64,000 nucleotides of DNA from Acidobacteriaceae bacterium (GTDB lineage Bacteria; Acidobacteriota; Terriglobia; Terriglobales; Acidobacteriaceae). The DNA lies in contig PLDC01000028.1 of the NCBI GenBank assembly GCA_003134995.1, positions 1-64,000 on the forward strand. The letters are read 5' to 3'. A program made the position numbers and the translations under genes. Positions 60,691 to 64,000 of the stretch are shown here, piece after piece; within the stretch, counting starts at the first letter, position 1; every line of letters starts with the position of its first letter. Below the pieces are notes generated by a model that did not search any database, was not told the origin of the DNA, and saw nothing but the letters and a program-made list of their open reading frames with translations.

Positions 60691-61853
60691 CTAAGGCGTC
60701 AGGCCGTTCCCTGATTTTTGCACGCCGCTGGGCTTTGAGTCTTGAAGCGGCAACGTGGCCGTTACCGCGGTGCCTGTGCTATCCGAGCGAATTTCCAAAT
60801 CCCGCCCAGTTGTCTTAGGCGCTCGCGCATTCCGCGAAATCCCACTCCAGTCCGAGTAGATGAGCTGATCTGGGCCTGTTTTTCCGGGGGTATACCTTTG
60901 CCCTGGTCTTGAATCTCGACGCGAAGGTGGTGATCTTCCTCATGCACGCGAATCGTCGCCGAAGACCCTCCGGAATGGCGGTGAATATTAGTAAGGCACT
61001 CTTGAACCATGCGAAAAATGGCAATTTCCATTTCGTCGGAAAGACGGCCAAACTCCTGTGGCATATCCAGATCGACTTTGATCTTGCTGCGCTCCGAGAA
61101 CCCGTCCACGTACCAGCGCAGCGCAGATGCCAGCCCGGCCGCATCGAGCAAAGGAGGATGAAGCAGATGAGAGATGGTTCGAATTTCGCGGCTGATCTGA
61201 TCGACCATGGCGGCATTTTCGGAGACGGCTCGGGCTCCCGCCGAATCGAGCTTGTCGGACTGACGCTGTACGGCCGCGATATTCATGCTCAGGGCGGCGA
61301 GCAGTTGGCCCACGCTGTCATGTAGCTCTCTGGCAATTTGGCGCCGCTCTTCGTCGCGCATCTGCTGCAGGCGGCTTGAAAGTTCGCGCAGGCTGTCGTT
61401 CGCAGTCTTCAAGTCTGCGGTTCGCTCCTGAACCTTGCGCTCCAATTCGTCATGCGCTCCTCGCAGTTGCTCCTCGGCCCACTTTGTTCGGGCGATGGAG
61501 CGGCGGTTTGCTTCACCGAGAGCGATGATAAGGCCGGAGAAGATCAGAAAACCGAGCATCCCAGAAATCTCGACTTTGGGATCTTGAAGGCTGAAGGAAT
61601 TGTATGGAGGCAGGAACCAGTACCAGATGCCGGCCAGTCCCAGCAGGCTGGTAACAATGGACGGACCAAGTCCGCAATACCATGCGGAAAAGACTACGGC
61701 GGGCCAAAGCGTGTGATACGGGTTCGTTTCTCCCAGGAGAGGAGAAAGCACCCACCGAAGCCACAAAGCAAGCGTGGCCGCCAAAATCGCGAGCGCATAG
61801 CGGCGCACTACTTCATATCTATGGTCACCGGCTGGAATGTGATCGGTCGTCAT
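60691..61853 (-). CDS. sensor histidine kinase (DUF4118/KdpD-like TM region, HisKA_3 + HATPase, NarL-type), probable 1-nt frameshift near 60800
   Basis: RRQIARELHDSVGQLLAALSMNI; HLLHPPLLDAAGLASALRWY; QDQGKGIPPEK, GVGFRGMRERLRQLGG; the expected tail LEIRSDSTGTAVTATLPLQDSKP continues in the adjacent frame to a stop at 60691. Confidence 0.82.
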
Positions 61854-62357
61854 CCTGGGCACTTATCTTGCAGAGCACTAATCGATGGCAGTTGTAAGCG
61901 GGTCGCACCTACTTAAGATAGATCATACGTGATTCGTGCGGTTGCAGTCTCCGATCCCCGCCGCGCGACTTCGGCCTTCAGGCGCGCCAACGGATTGAAA
62001 CCGATAACGACGTTGGCGTTATGAAGCGGCTCGGTCATAGCCAGCAGGCTCGTGACGGATGCCCTTTTCATTCCGCCCAGTACAGTAAATACCCTAGAGT
62101 CATCCCGCAGATTGTCGTGTTCCAATTAGATGTTTGTCGGTGGATCCCCGTAGCATCTTAGAAAACAGACCGATGGTTAGGGCTATCCCTGAGTTCGGCG
62201 ATTCATCAGCCCCCCGCGCCCCGCGTGCGAATAATCTCGTCTATGCGAGAGTCAACTCCTTCCACTTTGCATTGGTTGAAACTCAGGCGAGCACCGAAAG
62301 CCAAGCCGTGAAAGGCTTATCAAAGCGCCGCAAACTAACTCGGTCCTGGAGAAGACC

Positions 62358-64000
62358 ATGAAGAAAAGCAGTCAAGACCCTGCAATTGCCGTGGCCAATG
62401 GTGCGTCCGATGAAGGCAAGGGGAGCAAGCGCAACGGCAATTCTGTAGCTTCTGCTCAGCCTGACTCAGGCGATCTCAGCGTGATTCTGGCCAGCCTGCA
62501 AACCATGCGGGACGGCGACTTTTCCGTACGCCTACCGGGCTCGTGGACCGGACTATCAGGAAAGATTGCCGACACTTTCAATTCCATTGTTGCCGCCAAT
62601 CAGCAGATGGCGCAAGAGTTGAAGCGCGTGGGGCACGTGGTGGGCAAAGAGGGACGCACTCGTGAGCGTACCCGCTTTCATGAATCCCGCGGGGCGTGGG
62701 GCGAGATGGAAGTCTCGATCAACACATTGGTTGAGGACTTGCTCCGGCCGACAGAAGGTGTGACGCGTGCTATCGCCGCCGTTGCGCAGGGCAACCTGAC
62801 CCAGACCGTGCGCCTGGATGTGGATGGACGGCCGCTCGAGGGCGAGTTCCTGCGTTCAGCCAACATCGTTAACACGATGATTCAGCAGCTCAGCGTGTTC
62901 ACTGCCGAAGTAACGCGCGTGGCTCGCGAGGTCGGCACGGATGGAAAACTGGGCGGTCAGGCACAAGTGCCCGGCGTGGCCGGAACGTGGAAGGATCTCA
63001 CGGACTCAGTGAACTCGATGGCCAGTAACCTTACGGGCCAGGTTCGCAATATCGCTGAAGTTGCAACCGCCGTCGCCAGCGGCGATCTTTCCCGCAAAAT
63101 CACAGTCGATGTGCGCGGTGAAATTTTGCAGCTCAAAGAAGCCATCAACACGATGGTGGATCAGTTGCGTTCGTTTGCTTCCGAGGTAACGCGCGTTGCA
63201 CGTGAAGTGGGTACGGACGGCAAACTGGGTGGCCAAGCGGTGGTCGTAGGCGTGGCGGGTACGTGGAAAGATCTTACCGACTCGGTGAATGCCATGGCCG
63301 GCAACCTGACGGCTCAGGTGAGGAACATCGCCGAAGTAACCACGGCCGTGGCGCGCGGCGACTTGTCGCGCAAAATCACGGTCGACGTGAAGGGCGAAAT
63401 TCTCGAACTCAAAGACACTATTAATACGATGGTCGATCAGCTCAACGCGTTCGCCGGCGAAGTTACCCGCGTCGCTCGCGAGGTCGGTACTGAAGGTAAG
63501 CTGGGCGGGCAGGCGCAGGTGCCCGGAGTGGGCGGCACGTGGAAAGATCTCACCGACAACGTCAACTTCATGGCCAGCAACCTCACCGGCCAGGTGCGAA
63601 ACATCGCGGAGGTCGCGACTGCCATCGCCAACGGCGACTTGTCGCGCAAGATTACGGTGGATGTTCGCGGCGAAATCTTACAGCTGAAAGAAACGCTGAA
63701 CACCATGGTCGATCAGCTCAACCGCTTTGCTGGCGAAGTAACGCGCGTCGCTCGAGAAGTGGGAACTGAAGGCCGCCTGGGAGGACAAGCCAACGTTCCC
63801 GGCGTCGCCGGCACATGGAAAGATCTCACGGACTCCGTGAATTCGATGGCTGGAAACCTCACGGGTCAGGTTCGAAATATCGCTGAGGTAACTACTGCTG
63901 TGGCCCGTGGCGATTTGTCACGCAAGATCACGGTCGACGTGAAAGGCGAAATTCTCGAACTGAAGAACACTATCAATACGATGGTGGACCAACTCAATGC
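62358..64000 (+). CDS. tandem-HAMP sensor kinase (Nik1/group III hybrid HK-like), truncated by window end
   Basis: Repeated [11 protein letters not shown](D/E)[75 protein letters not shown] with exact 276-bp (92-aa) spacing; no stop before 64000, so absent from the ORF track. Confidence 0.9.
   Translation, partial: MKKSSQDPAIAVANGASDEGKGSKRNGNSVASAQPDSGDLSVILASLQTMRDGDFSVRLPGSWTGLSGKIADTFNSIVAANQQMAQELKRVGHVVGKEGRTRERTRFHESRGAWGEMEVSINTLVEDLLRPTEGVTRAIAAVAQGNLTQTVRLDVDGRPLEGEFLRSANIVNTMIQQLSVFTAEVTRVAREVGTDGKLGGQAQVPGVAGTWKDLTDSVNSMASNLTGQVRNIAEVATAVASGDLSRKITVDVRGEILQLKEAINTMVDQLRSFASEVTRVAREVGTDGKLGGQAVVVGVAGTWKDLTDSVNAMAGNLTAQVRNIAEVTTAVARGDLSRKITVDVKGEILELKDTINTMVDQLNAFAGEVTRVAREVGTEGKLGGQAQVPGVGGTWKDLTDNVNFMASNLTGQVRNIAEVATAIANGDLSRKITVDVRGEILQLKETLNTMVDQLNRFAGEVTRVAREVGTEGRLGGQANVPGVAGTWKDLTDSVNSMAGNLTGQVRNIAEVTTAVARGDLSRKITVDVKGEILELKNTINTMVDQLN

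Noticed and set aside
60691-60820. Programmed ribosomal frameshift at the histidine kinase end
   Set aside because: No slippery heptamer plus downstream pseudoknot evident; simple indel or sequencing error is more economical.

Overview
This is a 64 kb high-GC bacterial chromosomal window. Gene content suggests an Acidobacteriota (Koribacter-like) lineage; that assignment is inferred from family composition and was not searched. The left third is mostly housekeeping and signalling: alpha/beta hydrolase, Fe/Mn SOD, PAS/GAF hybrid histidine kinase, a HigBA-type toxin-antitoxin pair with a palindromic operator candidate, peroxiredoxin, aceE-aceF-lpdA, MscS, acetyl-CoA hydrolase/transferase, a receiver-TonB fusion, a glucoamylase-like protein and a MarR regulator. 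The centrepiece (about 21.1-40.4 kb) is an uninterrupted co-directional array of 13 paralogous secreted proteins. They are built from Gloeo/Verruco-type (TIGR03803-like) DGNFYGTT..GG..G repeats, probably beta-propellers, and most carry a C-terminal IPT/TIG domain. Ten of 13 have nearly the same TIG tail, one has a divergent tail and two lack it. One extra paralog survives only as an RBS plus signal-peptide relic. The array is preceded by a consensus-like sigma70 promoter and a roughly 340-nt leader. To the right lie a PEGA-domain kinase whose HRD and DFG motifs are both degenerate (predicted pseudokinase), a five-gene DevBCA/MacAB-like ABC exporter, several small secreted proteins, a sensor-HAMP-trehalose-6-phosphate synthase fusion, a histidine kinase with a probable C-terminal frameshift, and a tandem-HAMP (Nik1/group III-like) kinase running off the window. 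No rRNA, confident tRNA, CRISPR array or transposase was seen. All family calls are from reading the translations; no database search was run.
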